From Desulfobacteraceae bacterium (GTDB taxonomy: Bacteria > Desulfobacterota > Desulfobacteria > Desulfobacterales > Desulfosalsimonadaceae): a stretch of DNA of 8,942 bases. Under the pieces are notes generated by a model. The model ran no database searches and had not been told where the DNA came from. It saw only the letters and a list, made by a program, of their open reading frames with translations. Position numbers and translations under genes: made by a program. Shown here in pieces: positions 1 to 7,057 of the stretch. Positions within the stretch are counted from its first letter, which is position 1, and each line of letters begins with the position of its first letter. The stretch covers positions 1 through 8,942 of the forward strand of contig SLPT01000016.1 of the NCBI GenBank assembly GCA_007131845.1, written 5' to 3'.

Positions 1-143
1 CGGGACGCCTGCGGCACGCCGATCATGGAGCAGATCGCATCCAGGCTCTCCCCGGAGTGGCAGGCGGGGTCGTGCTCGTCTTGTACATCGATGGAAAAAA
101 GCGCCTGAAGCGCATATTCCCTGGATTTTCTGCGACTTGCCAT
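1..143 (-). CDS. nusB: NusB antitermination factor, N-terminal part (cut by window edge)
   Basis: Reading the minus strand from the ATG at 143 gives 47 codons that run off the left edge, beginning MASRRKSREYALQALFSIDV. This matches the N-terminus of NusB, whose family typically opens with an Arg-rich stretch followed by a 'REyALQALF..D' helix. NusB binds boxA RNA with NusE (ribosomal protein S10) and helps RNA polymerase read through rRNA operons. The start lies 6 nt after the ribH stop, so the two genes are probably co-transcribed and may be translationally coupled; I see no strong Shine-Dalgarno before it. A ribH-nusB pair is a very common bacterial arrangement and supports the call. The part after about residue 47 is outside the window, so integrity of the gene cannot be judged. 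Confidence 0.85.
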   Translation of the reverse strand, partial: MASRRKSREYALQALFSIDVQDEHDPACHSGESLDAICSMIGVPQAS

Positions 144-149
144 GTCGGG

Positions 150-620
150 TTACCGGTTGATGACATCGAAGAGGTTGGCCATCTCGATGGCAGCGATGGC
201 GGCATCCCAACCCTTGTTTCCCGCCTTGGTCCCGGCCCGTTCGATGGCCTGCTCGATGGTGTCCGTCGTGATGACGCCGAAAATGACCGGTACCCCCGTC
301 TCCATGGAAGCCGCTGCGACCCCTTTGGAAACCTCGGCGCTCACGTAATCGAAATGGGGCGTGGCCCCCCGGATCACGGCGCCCAGGCAGATCACTGCAT
401 GGTGCTTTCCCTGTTCCGCCAGCTTTTTGGCTGTCAGGGGGATTTCGAAGGATCCGGGCACCCGCACGACGGTGATATCCTTTTCATCTCCTCCGCTCCG
501 GACGATGGCATCGATGGCGCCGCCTAAGAGTTTTTCGGAGATGAAATCGTTGAACCGGCCGACTACCACGGCAAACCGCTTACCGCCGGCGTTGAGGCCG
601 GCTTCGATGATTTCAGGCAT
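150..620 (-). CDS. ribH: 6,7-dimethyl-8-ribityllumazine synthase (RibH)
   Basis: This 156-residue protein has the usual length of lumazine synthase, which condenses 5-amino-6-ribitylamino-uracil with 3,4-dihydroxy-2-butanone 4-phosphate, the penultimate step of riboflavin synthesis in the cytosol. Visible family motifs are GRFN (21-24), VPGSFEIP (54-61), [14 protein letters not shown] (80-93) with the expected catalytic His at 89, and a C-terminal GVITTDT...[11 protein letters not shown] block (about 114-137). The protein looks complete. The ATG lies inside the end of ribBA (8-nt overlap) and is preceded by an AAGGAAG ribosome site at suitable distance, which supports this start and suggests translational coupling with ribBA. 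It directly precedes nusB. Some members of the family form 60-subunit capsids and others pentamers; the sequence alone does not let me say which. Confidence 0.97.
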   Translation of the reverse strand: MPEIIEAGLNAGGKRFAVVVGRFNDFISEKLLGGAIDAIVRSGGDEKDITVVRVPGSFEIPLTAKKLAEQGKHHAVICLGAVIRGATPHFDYVSAEVSKGVAAASMETGVPVIFGVITTDTIEQAIERAGTKAGNKGWDAAIAAIEMANLFDVINR

Positions 621-1857
621 GGGTCTTCCTTTTTGTATTGGTTTCCTTTTTCGGATCGATGCTCAGGTAATGGCCCATCTTGAGCTGCTTGCATTCGAGA
701 TAGCACTGGTTGAACCGGTTCGGCGAGGTCTTGATGGGGACCTGTTCCACCACCGATATGCCGTAGCCTTCGAGGCCGACGATTTTTTTGGGGTTGTTGG
801 TGATCAGGCGCATTTTCTGAATGCCGAGATCGGCCAGCACTTGCGCACCGATGCCGTAGTCCCGCAAATCCGCCTTGAAGCCCAACTTTTCATTGGCTTC
901 CACGGTATCGTATCCCTGATCCTGCAGAACGTAGGCCTTGAGTTTGTTGACCAGGCCGATGCCCCGGCCCTCCTGGCGGACATAGAGCAGGACGCCGCTT
1001 CCTTCCTCCGCCATCATTTTCATGGTGTGATGGAGCTGCTCCCCGCAGTCGCAGCGCATGGACGAGAAGATGTCGCCGGTCAGGCACTCCGAGTGGACCC
1101 GGACCAGGGTCGGTTTCTCCGGGTCGATATCTCCCTTGATCAGCGCGATATGCTGGTAGTCATCCACATCATTTTCATAGACGATCACCTTGAAATCTCC
1201 GGCGATGGCCGTGGGAATGGTGGTTTCTACAACCTTGCGGACGAAGGCTTCGTTTCGCATCCGGTATTCGATGAGATCGGCGATGGTGCAGATGCCGATG
1301 CCGTGCTCATCGCTGAATTCCTCCAAAGACGGCATCCGGGCCATGGTCCCGTCGTCGTTCATGATTTCGCAGATGACGGCTGCTGGTTTCAGGCCGGCAA
1401 GCCGTGCAAGGTCAACGGATCCCTCGGTCTGCCCCGTCCGGACGATGACGCCGCCGCGCCGCGCCCGCAAGGGGAAAACATGGCCGGGACGAACCAAGTC
1501 GTCGGGTGTTGCGCCGTCGGCGATGGCTGCCTTGATGGTGGTTGCCCGGTCTGCGGCCGAGATGCCGGTGGTGACCCCCCGTTTGGCCTCGATGGATACG
1601 GTGAAGCCGGTGGAAAACGGGGATGTATTGTTGTTGACCATCATGGGCAGGTTCAGGGCGTCGACTTTTTCCGGCGTGAGCGCAAGGCAGACAAGGCCGC
1701 GGCCGTATCGGGCCATGAAGTTGATGGCATCCGGGGTGACCGCCTCGGCGGCCATGGTCAGGTCCCCTTCGTTTTCCCGATCTTCGTCGTCGACCAGGAT
1801 CACCATCTTTCCTGCGCGGATTTCTTCGATGGCCTGATCAATCGTAAGGTGTCCCAT
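613..1857 (-). CDS. ribBA: Bifunctional DHBP synthase / GTP cyclohydrolase II (RibBA)
   Basis: This 414-residue fusion supplies both branches of riboflavin synthesis. Residues about 1-205 resemble 3,4-dihydroxy-2-butanone-4-phosphate synthase (ribulose-5-phosphate to DHBP plus formate), with the acidic [11 protein letters not shown] motif at 23-33 and [10 protein letters not shown] at 123-132. Residues about 207-400 resemble GTP cyclohydrolase II: zinc ligands Cys258, Cys269 and Cys271 in HSECLTGD...RCDC, the RQEGRGIGL loop (294-302), a Tyr at 309 aligned with E. coli RibA Tyr105 and an Arg at 332 aligned with Arg128. The cyclohydrolase half therefore looks intact. In the synthase half, the position where I expect the metal-binding His of 'GHTE' is Gln143 (TGQTE); the codon is CAG at 1429-1431. 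See findings. The ATG has a GGAG ribosome site about 10 nt upstream. A short basic tail (about 401-414) follows the last family motif, KMGHYL. Confidence 0.96.
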   Translation of the reverse strand: MGHLTIDQAIEEIRAGKMVILVDDEDRENEGDLTMAAEAVTPDAINFMARYGRGLVCLALTPEKVDALNLPMMVNNNTSPFSTGFTVSIEAKRGVTTGISAADRATTIKAAIADGATPDDLVRPGHVFPLRARRGGVIVRTGQTEGSVDLARLAGLKPAAVICEIMNDDGTMARMPSLEEFSDEHGIGICTIADLIEYRMRNEAFVRKVVETTIPTAIAGDFKVIVYENDVDDYQHIALIKGDIDPEKPTLVRVHSECLTGDIFSSMRCDCGEQLHHTMKMMAEEGSGVLLYVRQEGRGIGLVNKLKAYVLQDQGYDTVEANEKLGFKADLRDYGIGAQVLADLGIQKMRLITNNPKKIVGLEGYGISVVEQVPIKTSPNRFNQCYLECKQLKMGHYLSIDPKKETNTKRKTHA

Positions 1858-1937
1858 TGTATTTGTCTCCGTAAAGATAAAATATATTCAAGGTGCTGCT
1901 CCCGGACATCGCCTACCGGGCTGGATTCGGGTGGCGC
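1858..1937 (-). other. ribE-ribBA spacer with small hairpin
   Basis: This 80-nt gap separates the ribE stop from the ribBA start. On the minus strand it contains a 5-bp GC stem (1916-1920 with 1901-1905, ten-base loop), then an AT-rich stretch and the GGAG ribosome site of ribBA. The stem has no U-run after it and does not resemble an intrinsic terminator. I find none of the conserved FMN-riboswitch (RFN) blocks here. The function, if any, is unknown; it could be a processing or stability element within the operon mRNA. Confidence 0.4.
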
Positions 1938-2600
1938 CTACAGGAATCCTGTCTTTGCCAGCAGCTCCATGTCGATACCGGTTCCGGGCTTCTGATTTTC
2001 GTCCGAATAAGCATTTCCGGTTACAAATTTCTCCACGTACTTGCCGATGACGTCCGTTTCGATATTGACGCGGTCTCCCGCCTTTTTAAGCCCGATGGTC
2101 GTTATCGACGCCGTGTGGGGAATGATCGTCACCTCGAACCACTGCTCGCCGCAGGCGTTGATGGTCAGGCTGATCCCGTCGACGGCAACGGATCCTTTCC
2201 GGATCATGTACCGGGAAAGCGATGCATCGGTGGAAAAACCGACGATGCGGATGCCGCCCTCATCCCGGATGGTTTGTATCCCGGCCTGTCCGTCGACATG
2301 TCCGGATACAAGGTGTCCGTCAAGGCGGTCGGACAGCCGCATGGCCCGCTCCAGGTTGACCCGTGTGCCGGTTCTTGTATCGCCCAGGGTGGATCTTGTC
2401 AAGGTTTCGGGTGATACGTCGACCGAGAAAACGCGCCCGGAAATCTCTACCGCCGTAAGGCACGCACCGTTTACGGCGATGGAGTCCCCGATTTTCGTGG
2501 CGGAAAGATTCTTGTCCGCGCGGATTTCCATCCGATTCCCGGCGCCTGCGGGGCGGGTTCCGGTAACGGTTCCCATGGTTTCGATGATCCCGGTGAACAT
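1938..2600 (-). CDS. ribE: Riboflavin synthase, alpha-type (RibE)
   Basis: This 220-residue protein catalyses dismutation of two 6,7-dimethyl-8-ribityllumazine molecules to riboflavin, the last step of the pathway. It shows the universal MFTGIIE start and two tandem lumazine-binding barrels, about 1-95 and 96-190. The first carries SIAVNGACLT (40-49, Cys47) and the second carries GHLVSGHVDG (95-104) and KGSVAVDGISLT (135-146). Because the family begins at MFTGIIE, the ATG at 2600 is secure even though I see no clear Shine-Dalgarno in front of it. The C-terminal 30 residues, after the second barrel, correspond to the trimerisation helix region. It is separated from ribD by an unusually long gap (174 nt) and from ribBA by 80 nt. 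It is called ribE here by the Bacillus/proteobacterial operon habit; E. coli calls the same enzyme ribC or ribE. Confidence 0.96.
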   Translation of the reverse strand: MFTGIIETMGTVTGTRPAGAGNRMEIRADKNLSATKIGDSIAVNGACLTAVEISGRVFSVDVSPETLTRSTLGDTRTGTRVNLERAMRLSDRLDGHLVSGHVDGQAGIQTIRDEGGIRIVGFSTDASLSRYMIRKGSVAVDGISLTINACGEQWFEVTIIPHTASITTIGLKKAGDRVNIETDVIGKYVEKFVTGNAYSDENQKPGTGIDMELLAKTGFL

Positions 2601-2643
2601 GGCGGAAAATACTCTGATTATGCTCTAACGCAATGAATAACTA

Positions 2644-2670
2644 AGGAAGAGGCGTTATCCGCCTTTTCTT
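2644..2670 (-). other. Imperfect hairpin upstream of ribE
   Basis: The core arms are 2646-2654 and 2660-2668 with a five-base loop (2655-2659). On the minus-strand RNA there is one A-C mismatch in nine pairs; on the plus strand the same position is a G-U pair. The minus-strand RNA is not followed by a run of U, so it is a poor intrinsic terminator for the operon. It could be an mRNA stability or processing structure. Confidence 0.35.
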
Positions 2671-2725
2671 GTCCATAGCCGTCGGCAACACGGCGAGAGT
2701 GGTTTTTATGACCTATCATAATGAA

Positions 2726-2764
2726 CTCGTAAAAAGTCGCGATCTGATGGCCTCGTAAAAAGTC
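2726..2764. repeat. Two copies of a 13-bp direct repeat, 26-bp period
   Basis: The 13-mer ctcgtaaaaagtc occurs at 2726-2738 and again at 2752-2764, start-to-start spacing 26 bp. On the minus strand the unit reads GACTTTTTACGAG followed by two variable bases and CAT in both copies, so the conserved unit may be slightly longer than 13 bp. The rest of the 26-bp period is poorly conserved. The copy next to ribD sits in the loop of a stem formed by 2741-2749 and 2764-2771 (one bulged base). I have an unverified impression that similar units recur between genes in sulfate-reducing deltaproteobacteria. Confidence 0.7.
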
Positions 2765-2774
2765 ATCAATCTTA

Positions 2775-3878
2775 TCAGGGAATCACGTCGCCTTCAACAA
2801 GGATATCATCATCGAAACGTTTTATTTCGATGTTTGCAATACGTATGGCCTCCGAGATTTTTTCCGGCCCGGGGCCCCTGCACATGGAAATACCGTCTCC
2901 GGCAAGAAGTTTGGGCGCATAAAATAAACAGATGCGGTCGACAACCCCCGCCCGGAGCATGGAGGCCGCCACGCGGCTTCCCCCCTCCACCAGAACGCTG
3001 GTGATGGTCATTTTTCCCAGGATTTCCATAAGTGCCTGCGGGTCGATCCGGCCGTCGCGAAGCGGCGCGGATAGAATGCGGACGCCTTTTTCCCCGAGGG
3101 CGGCTTTTTTCCCCCCGGCCGGATGCTCACCGGTGACGACGATGGTTCCGGCGGCGTGGCGTTCATCGATGACACCGGCGCTTTCCGGGATGTTCAGGTT
3201 CGTATCGAGTATGATCCGGATGGGATCTTTTCCGCCGCCGCCTGCCAGGCGCGTGGTCAGCCGGGGATTGTCCGCACGGATCGTATCGACTCCCACCAGG
3301 ATCCCGTCGACAGCGTGGCGCAGGCTGTGCACGTGCGCCCTGGCGGATTCCCCGGTGATCCATTTGGAATCGCCGGTATCGGTAGCGATCTTCCCGTCAA
3401 GGGTTGAGGCGCTCTTGACGATGACATAGGGGAGGCCGGTTTGAACATGCTTGATGAAATAGGCGTTCTGGCGCAGAGCATCCTCCCGGAGGATGCCGGT
3501 TGAAACCGAAAGACCCCGGCTTTCCAAAAATGCATTGCCCCCGCCGGCAACCCCCGGATTGGGGTCGTCCATGGCCACCACAACCCGCGCGATCTCTGCG
3601 TCAAGAATGGCCCGGGTGCACGGCGGTGTTCGCCCGTAGTGGTTGCAGGGCTCCAGGGTGACGTAGAGCGTTCCGCCCGCGCAGTTTCCGCCGGCATCGG
3701 CGATGGCTTCCACTTCTGCATGGGCTTGTCCCGCGGCCCGGTGGTAGCCGCGGCCGACGACGGCATTGTCTTTCACGATCACGGCCCCGACCAAAGGATT
3801 GGGGGATGTATACCCTCTCCCCTTTTCCGCCAGCTCCAGGGCCATTTTCATATATATTTTATCGGCGTTTTCGTTCAC
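2775..3878 (-). CDS. ribD: Bifunctional riboflavin deaminase/reductase (RibD)
   Basis: This 367-residue, full-length RibD performs steps two and three of the GTP branch: deamination of the pyrimidine and NADPH-dependent reduction of the ribosyl side chain. The N-terminal cytidine-deaminase-like domain (about 5-145) has TSPNPLVGAVIV (24-35), the zinc/proton-shuttle HAE at 53-55 and zinc ligands Cys78 and Cys87 in LEPCNHYGRTPPC. The C-terminal reductase domain (about 150-365) has KSASTLDGKIA (155-165), SKWITGESAR (171-180), GVDTIRADNPRLT (196-208) and VEGGSRV (297-303). The start is a GTG at 3876-3878, with a modest AAAGGGA ribosome site upstream; it leaves the usual 'Y-M-x-x-AL-x-LA' helix at residue 9 onward. 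It follows nrdR by 52 nt. Confidence 0.96.
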   Translation of the reverse strand: MNENADKIYMKMALELAEKGRGYTSPNPLVGAVIVKDNAVVGRGYHRAAGQAHAEVEAIADAGGNCAGGTLYVTLEPCNHYGRTPPCTRAILDAEIARVVVAMDDPNPGVAGGGNAFLESRGLSVSTGILREDALRQNAYFIKHVQTGLPYVIVKSASTLDGKIATDTGDSKWITGESARAHVHSLRHAVDGILVGVDTIRADNPRLTTRLAGGGGKDPIRIILDTNLNIPESAGVIDERHAAGTIVVTGEHPAGGKKAALGEKGVRILSAPLRDGRIDPQALMEILGKMTITSVLVEGGSRVAASMLRAGVVDRICLFYAPKLLAGDGISMCRGPGPEKISEAIRIANIEIKRFDDDILVEGDVIP

Positions 3879-3930
3879 AATCGTCCCTTTGCCCGGGAAA
3901 ACGAGATGCTATGCCCGCTAAAAAATACAT

Positions 3931-4386
3931 CTACCGCTGGTCAAGAAGATCTTTCAGCTCGGTCACGAAATCATTTACGTCCTTGAAATCCCTGTATACC
4001 GATGCAAAGCGTACATAGGCCACCTTGTCGAGTTCATGGAGCTTGGCCATGATCTTCTCGCCAACGACCCGGGAGGGAATTTCCTTTTCCTCGGATTCGC
4101 GCAGGTCCCGCTCGAGGTTTTCAACGAAGGACTCGATGGCGTTCACGCTGATCTCGCGCTTTTCGCAGGCCCGCTGAATCCCGGCGCGGACTTTTTCACG
4201 GTTGAAAAGTTCCCTGCGCCGGTCCTTTTTGATGATCATCAGGGGGATTTCTTCGATATATTCATAGGTGGTAAAGCGTCTGCTGCAGGCCAGGCACTCG
4301 CGGCGGCGCCGGATTGCGTTTCCCTCCCGGCTCAGCCGGGAATCGATCACCTTGTTGTTGTTTTCACCGCAAAAGGGGCATTTCAT
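3931..4386 (-). CDS. nrdR: Transcriptional repressor NrdR
   Basis: This 151-residue protein matches NrdR in length and layout. NrdR binds tandem NrdR boxes upstream of ribonucleotide reductase operons and represses them when its ATP-cone is loaded with ATP/dATP. A zinc ribbon at 1-40 has Cys3, Cys6, Cys31 and Cys34, with the diagnostic MKCPFC start and an Arg-rich segment (26-29) that contacts DNA. An ATP-cone domain follows at about 48-136. The ATG overlaps the dCMP deaminase stop by 4 nt (ATGA) and has an AAGGAG ribosome site 8 nt upstream inside that gene, indicating translational coupling. No ribonucleotide reductase gene and no recognisable NrdR box is in the window, so its targets lie elsewhere. 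An nrdR-ribD neighbourhood is widespread in bacteria. Confidence 0.97.
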   Translation of the reverse strand: MKCPFCGENNNKVIDSRLSREGNAIRRRRECLACSRRFTTYEYIEEIPLMIIKKDRRRELFNREKVRAGIQRACEKREISVNAIESFVENLERDLRESEEKEIPSRVVGEKIMAKLHELDKVAYVRFASVYRDFKDVNDFVTELKDLLDQR

Positions 4387-4865
4387 GGCGTGGTCTCCTT
4401 ATCTCCGGAGCCTTGGATCCGCCGGAGCCGGATGCCCGCTTCCTCGATCAGCGCGGCGGCCAGATCGTCGGCGTATCCTTCCCGGTAGCAGACTTCGTCG
4501 ATGCCGGAATTGATGATCATCTTGGTGCAGATGGAGCAGGGGAGGTTGGTGCAGTATAAGATCCCGTTCCGAATGCTGACCCCGTGGTATGCCGCCTGGA
4601 TGATGGCGTTCTGCTCAGCGTGGATGCCGCGGCACAACTCGTGGCGCTCGCCGGATGCGACGTTCAACTCTTCCCGAAGGCACCCTTTTTCGATGCAATG
4701 AGGTATGCCCGTCGGCGCACCGTTGTATCCGGTGGCAAGAATCCGCCGGCTTTTGACGATGACCGCGCCAACGGACCGGCGAAGGCAGGTCGAGCGTTTT
4801 GCCACGAGCAGGGCGATCTCCATAAAGTAATCGTCCCACGAAGGGCGCCGGTCTGTTGGGGTCAT
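4383..4865 (-). CDS. dCMP deaminase family protein (ComEB-like)
   Basis: This 160-residue zinc deaminase most likely converts dCMP to dUMP, the substrate of thymidylate synthase. Evidence is the [10 protein letters not shown]-terminus (10-18), a CxxRxVGAVIV-type strand (27-37), [12 protein letters not shown] (46-57), the catalytic HAEQNAI (82-88; His82 zinc ligand, Glu84 proton shuttle) and PCSICTKMI (109-117; zinc ligands Cys110 and Cys113). The GYNG...PTG segment and extra Cys/His residues between 57 and 78 are typical of the dCMP rather than the cytidine or tRNA deaminase branch. It overlaps nrdR by 4 nt. Placement between a dNTP-sensing repressor and the folate enzyme GlyA agrees with a role in dTMP supply. 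The ATG is preceded by a weak GCGGAA site. Substrate specificity within the family is inferred, not proven. Confidence 0.9.
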   Translation of the reverse strand: MTPTDRRPSWDDYFMEIALLVAKRSTCLRRSVGAVIVKSRRILATGYNGAPTGIPHCIEKGCLREELNVASGERHELCRGIHAEQNAIIQAAYHGVSIRNGILYCTNLPCSICTKMIINSGIDEVCYREGYADDLAAALIEEAGIRLRRIQGSGDKETTP

Positions 4866-4902
4866 GGTTTTATTCCGCTGGTTCTGGTTTTCTTAAGCGG
4901 TC

Positions 4903-6174
4903 TCAGTCTTCCTGGAAAAGAGGAAACCGGCTGCAAAGGGTTTCGACTTCCTTTCGGATTTCAGCCGTTTGTGTCTCGTTTTCCGGATCTTTCAATACAT
5001 CGATGATGAAACGGCCGATGGTGGCCATTTCCTCTTCGTTCATTCCCCGGGTGGTTACCGCGGGCGTTCCGATCCGGATGCCGCTGGTTACAAAGGGGCT
5101 TTCGGTATCGAAGGGAACCGTGTTCTTGTTGACGGTAATCCCTGCCTGCTCCAGCGCTTCCTCGGCGATTTTCCCGGTAATTCCCAGGTTTCTCAGGTCG
5201 GCCAGGACCATGTGATTGTCCGTTCCGTCCGAGATGAGCTTCATGCCGTTGTCCATGAGGTAGCCGGCCAGCGCTTTTGCGTTTTTGACGATCCGCTCCT
5301 GGTATACCTTGAATCCCTCCGACTGAGCCTGGCGAAAGGCGATGGCCTTGGCGGCGATGACGTGCATGAGCGGTCCGCCCTGAATTCCGGGGAAGATCTG
5401 GCTGTTGAATTTTTTCCCAAGCTCCCCCCTGGCGAGAATAAGCCCGCCTCTCGGCCCCCGGAGGGTTTTATGGGTTGTTGATGTAACCGCGTCTGCGTAG
5501 GGAACCGGAGACGGATGCTTTCCGGTCGCCACCAGTCCGGCGATATGGGCCATATCGACCATGAACCATGCGCCAGCGGAGTGCGCGATTTTGGAGAACG
5601 CCTCGAAATCGATGATCCGCGGGTATGCGCTGGCGCCTGCAATGATCATTTTCGGCCGGTGTTCGCGGGCAAGCCGTTCAACCTGTTCGTAATCGAGAAT
5701 GCCGGAGTCCTTTTCGACCCCGTAATGGACAAAATTGAAAAACCGGCCGGAAAAGCTGGCAGCCGCCCCATGGGTAAGGTGCCCGCCGTGGGACAGGTCC
5801 ATGGCAAGAATGGTATCGCCCGGTTCCAGCAGGGCAAACAAAACCGCCATGTTCGCCTGGGAGCCCGAATGCGCCTGGACATTGGCGTACTCGGCGCCAA
5901 AGAGGCTTTTGGCCCGGTCGATCGCCTTGTTTTCGGCAATATCCACGTACTCGCAGCCGCCGTAATAGCGCCGTCCCGGGTAGCCTTCGGCATACTTGTT
6001 GGTCAGCACGCTGGCCTGCGCGGCCATCACCGCCGGGCTGACGATGTTCTCGGATGCAATGAGTTCCAGGGTTGTTTTCTGACGCCGGTATTCAAGCGAT
6101 ATGGCTTCTGCGATCTCGGGATCGGCTGCTTCGATGGTTTTCATTTCAGGTTCGGTATCGATTATTTTATTCAT
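4903..6174 (-). CDS. glyA: Serine hydroxymethyltransferase (GlyA)
   Basis: This PLP enzyme interconverts serine and glycine and loads tetrahydrofolate with a one-carbon unit. From the ATG at 6174 it is 423 residues, normal for the bacterial family. Motifs include [56 protein letters not shown] and the PLP-lysine motif [12 protein letters not shown], with Lys at about 236. An in-frame GTG at 6186 would add four residues, but GAGGTG, which contains that GTG, sits 9 nt before the ATG and makes a better ribosome site than start codon; I therefore prefer the ATG. A later Met (residue 11 from the chosen start) is also possible because the family begins about there. The gene lies 49 nt after rpiB and 37 nt before the deaminase, in the same transcription direction. 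Confidence 0.96.
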   Translation of the reverse strand: MNKIIDTEPEMKTIEAADPEIAEAISLEYRRQKTTLELIASENIVSPAVMAAQASVLTNKYAEGYPGRRYYGGCEYVDIAENKAIDRAKSLFGAEYANVQAHSGSQANMAVLFALLEPGDTILAMDLSHGGHLTHGAAASFSGRFFNFVHYGVEKDSGILDYEQVERLAREHRPKMIIAGASAYPRIIDFEAFSKIAHSAGAWFMVDMAHIAGLVATGKHPSPVPYADAVTSTTHKTLRGPRGGLILARGELGKKFNSQIFPGIQGGPLMHVIAAKAIAFRQAQSEGFKVYQERIVKNAKALAGYLMDNGMKLISDGTDNHMVLADLRNLGITGKIAEEALEQAGITVNKNTVPFDTESPFVTSGIRIGTPAVTTRGMNEEEMATIGRFIIDVLKDPENETQTAEIRKEVETLCSRFPLFQED

Positions 6175-6223
6175 GGAATTTGTCACCTCGTGATGCTTGG
6201 GTTTCGGAAAGCGGGTGGTTCGT

Positions 6224-6661
6224 CTACCGGCAGTGGCAGAACTTTTCGAGCCGGTCTGCGTGCCTCCCGCCTTCGAACGGTGTTTCGGTCCAGGCCCGGA
6301 CGATTTCTCCGGCGAGCGCTGTGCCGATTACGCGGCCGCCCATGACGAGGATATTGGCGTCGTTGTGGCGTCGGCTCATGATGGCGGAGAAGAGGTCGTT
6401 GCAGAGCGCCGCCCGGATTTCCGGATGGCGGTTTGCAACCATGGACATGCCGATGCCGGTACCGCAGATCAGGATGCCGCGGGAAAACGCTCCCCCGGCC
6501 ACCGCCCGGGCGACGCGGTCTCCGAAGTCCGGATAGTCGACGGAATTTTCGTCGTAGGGACCGATATCCTCCACCTCGTATCCGAGGTTGGCAAGGATCG
6601 GCTTGATCGCTTCCTTCATTGGGTATCCGGCGTGGTCAGCGCCGATGATCAATGCAGTCAT
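6224..6661 (-). CDS. rpiB: Ribose-5-phosphate isomerase B (RpiB)
   Basis: This 145-residue protein interconverts ribulose-5-phosphate and ribose-5-phosphate. RpiB-family features are the N-terminal [12 protein letters not shown] (6-17), [10 protein letters not shown] (42-51), the [15 protein letters not shown] block (66-80) with the expected catalytic Cys66, and a C-terminal [15 protein letters not shown] segment. Cys66 in a CGTGIG context favours pentose phosphates over the galactose-6-phosphate branch (LacA/LacB). Length is typical. An AAGGA ribosome site lies about 10 nt before the ATG. Ribulose-5-phosphate is also a substrate for the RibB half of RibBA encoded downstream, so its presence in the same gene train is metabolically sensible, though that link is inference. 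It follows acpP by 41 nt. Confidence 0.95.
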   Translation of the reverse strand: MTALIIGADHAGYPMKEAIKPILANLGYEVEDIGPYDENSVDYPDFGDRVARAVAGGAFSRGILICGTGIGMSMVANRHPEIRAALCNDLFSAIMSRRHNDANILVMGGRVIGTALAGEIVRAWTETPFEGGRHADRLEKFCHCR

Positions 6662-6702
6662 CTATGGTTTCCTTCAATGCAGGACGGCTTCCTAAACTGC
6701 TA

Positions 6703-6939
6703 TCAGGCCGCGGTCTTCTCCTTGATATAGGCGATGGCGTTTTCCACGGTAACGAGCTTTTCGGCGTCATCGTCGGGAACTTCGATGTCGAATTCCTCCT
6801 CCATGGTCATGATCATCTCCACCAGGGCCAGGGAATCGGCGCCCAGGTCGTCGATCAGCGCCGCCTTGGGAACCACGTCATTATAGTCTACGTCCAGTTT
6901 TTCAGCGATGAGCTTTCGCACTTTTTCTTCAATGGTCAT
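6703..6939 (-). CDS. acpP: Acyl carrier protein (AcpP)
   Basis: This 78-residue acidic protein carries the growing acyl chain on a phosphopantetheine arm attached to Ser36 in GADSLALVE (33-41). The typical ACP order is present: helix I (2-16), loop, DSL helix II (35-50), EEEFDIEVPDDDAEKLVTV (47-65) and the final helix (67-75). Compared with E. coli AcpP, the residues after the DSL are Ala38 and Leu39 rather than Asp and Thr, so one acidic contact of helix II is absent while Glu41 is kept. A GAGGGAG ribosome site lies about 11 nt before the ATG. It is flanked by fabG and rpiB; I see no fabF next to it. The gene context favours the primary fatty-acid ACP over a polyketide or specialised ACP. 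Confidence 0.95.
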   Translation of the reverse strand: MTIEEKVRKLIAEKLDVDYNDVVPKAALIDDLGADSLALVEMIMTMEEEFDIEVPDDDAEKLVTVENAIAYIKEKTAA

Positions 6940-7057
6940 CTTTTGATAACTCCCTCGGGTTCATGTTTGACGGCTTTGTTCTGAGCCGTCCGGTCGCATT
7001 TTTTTACAGGTTCATTTGCCGGCACAGGGCGGGAACAACTGCATAACGTCGCTTAGG
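6940..7057 (-). other. fabG-acpP spacer with acpP leader hairpin
   Basis: This 118-nt gap ends with the acpP ribosome site. Its main feature is a perfect 7-bp stem (6969-6975 with 6984-6990, eight-base loop) about 30 nt before the acpP start. On the transcribed strand a run of seven A, not U, lies before the stem, so this is not an intrinsic terminator for the operon. It may be a cleavage or stability structure that separates the acpP message from fabG, since ACP is made in large amounts. That role is inference. Confidence 0.4.

Larger units (their letters stand above)
2601..2774 (-). other. ribD-ribE intergenic region
   Basis: This is the longest gap inside the gene train (174 nt). On the transcribed strand it holds, in order after the ribD stop: a stem-loop at 2741-2771 enclosing the first copy of a 13-bp repeat, the second repeat copy (2726-2738), a small GC stem (2678-2682 with 2690-2694) and a larger imperfect hairpin (2644-2670). 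No reading frame of note, no FMN-riboswitch motif and no strong intrinsic terminator is visible. The lack of a clear ribosome site for ribE just downstream is notable given the amount of structure upstream. Confidence 0.5.

Noticed and set aside
361..1995. A 544-codon open frame on the plus strand opposite ribBA
   Set aside because: It lies antisense to a clearly conserved gene, has no ribosome site or recognisable domain, and its length is explained by codon bias in a GC-rich gene.
6175..6186. GTG at 6186 as the glyA start
   Set aside because: GAGGTG at this position is well placed as ribosome site for the ATG at 6174, and the extra four residues are not family-like.
5515..6345. A 276-codon open frame on the plus strand opposite glyA and the end of rpiB
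   Set aside because: It is the antisense shadow of two well-conserved genes; no family motif is visible in its translation.
6969..7005. Plus-strand intrinsic terminator (7-bp stem, then seven T)
   Set aside because: The T-run starts 8 nt after the stem, too far for a standard terminator, and no plus-strand gene ends nearby.
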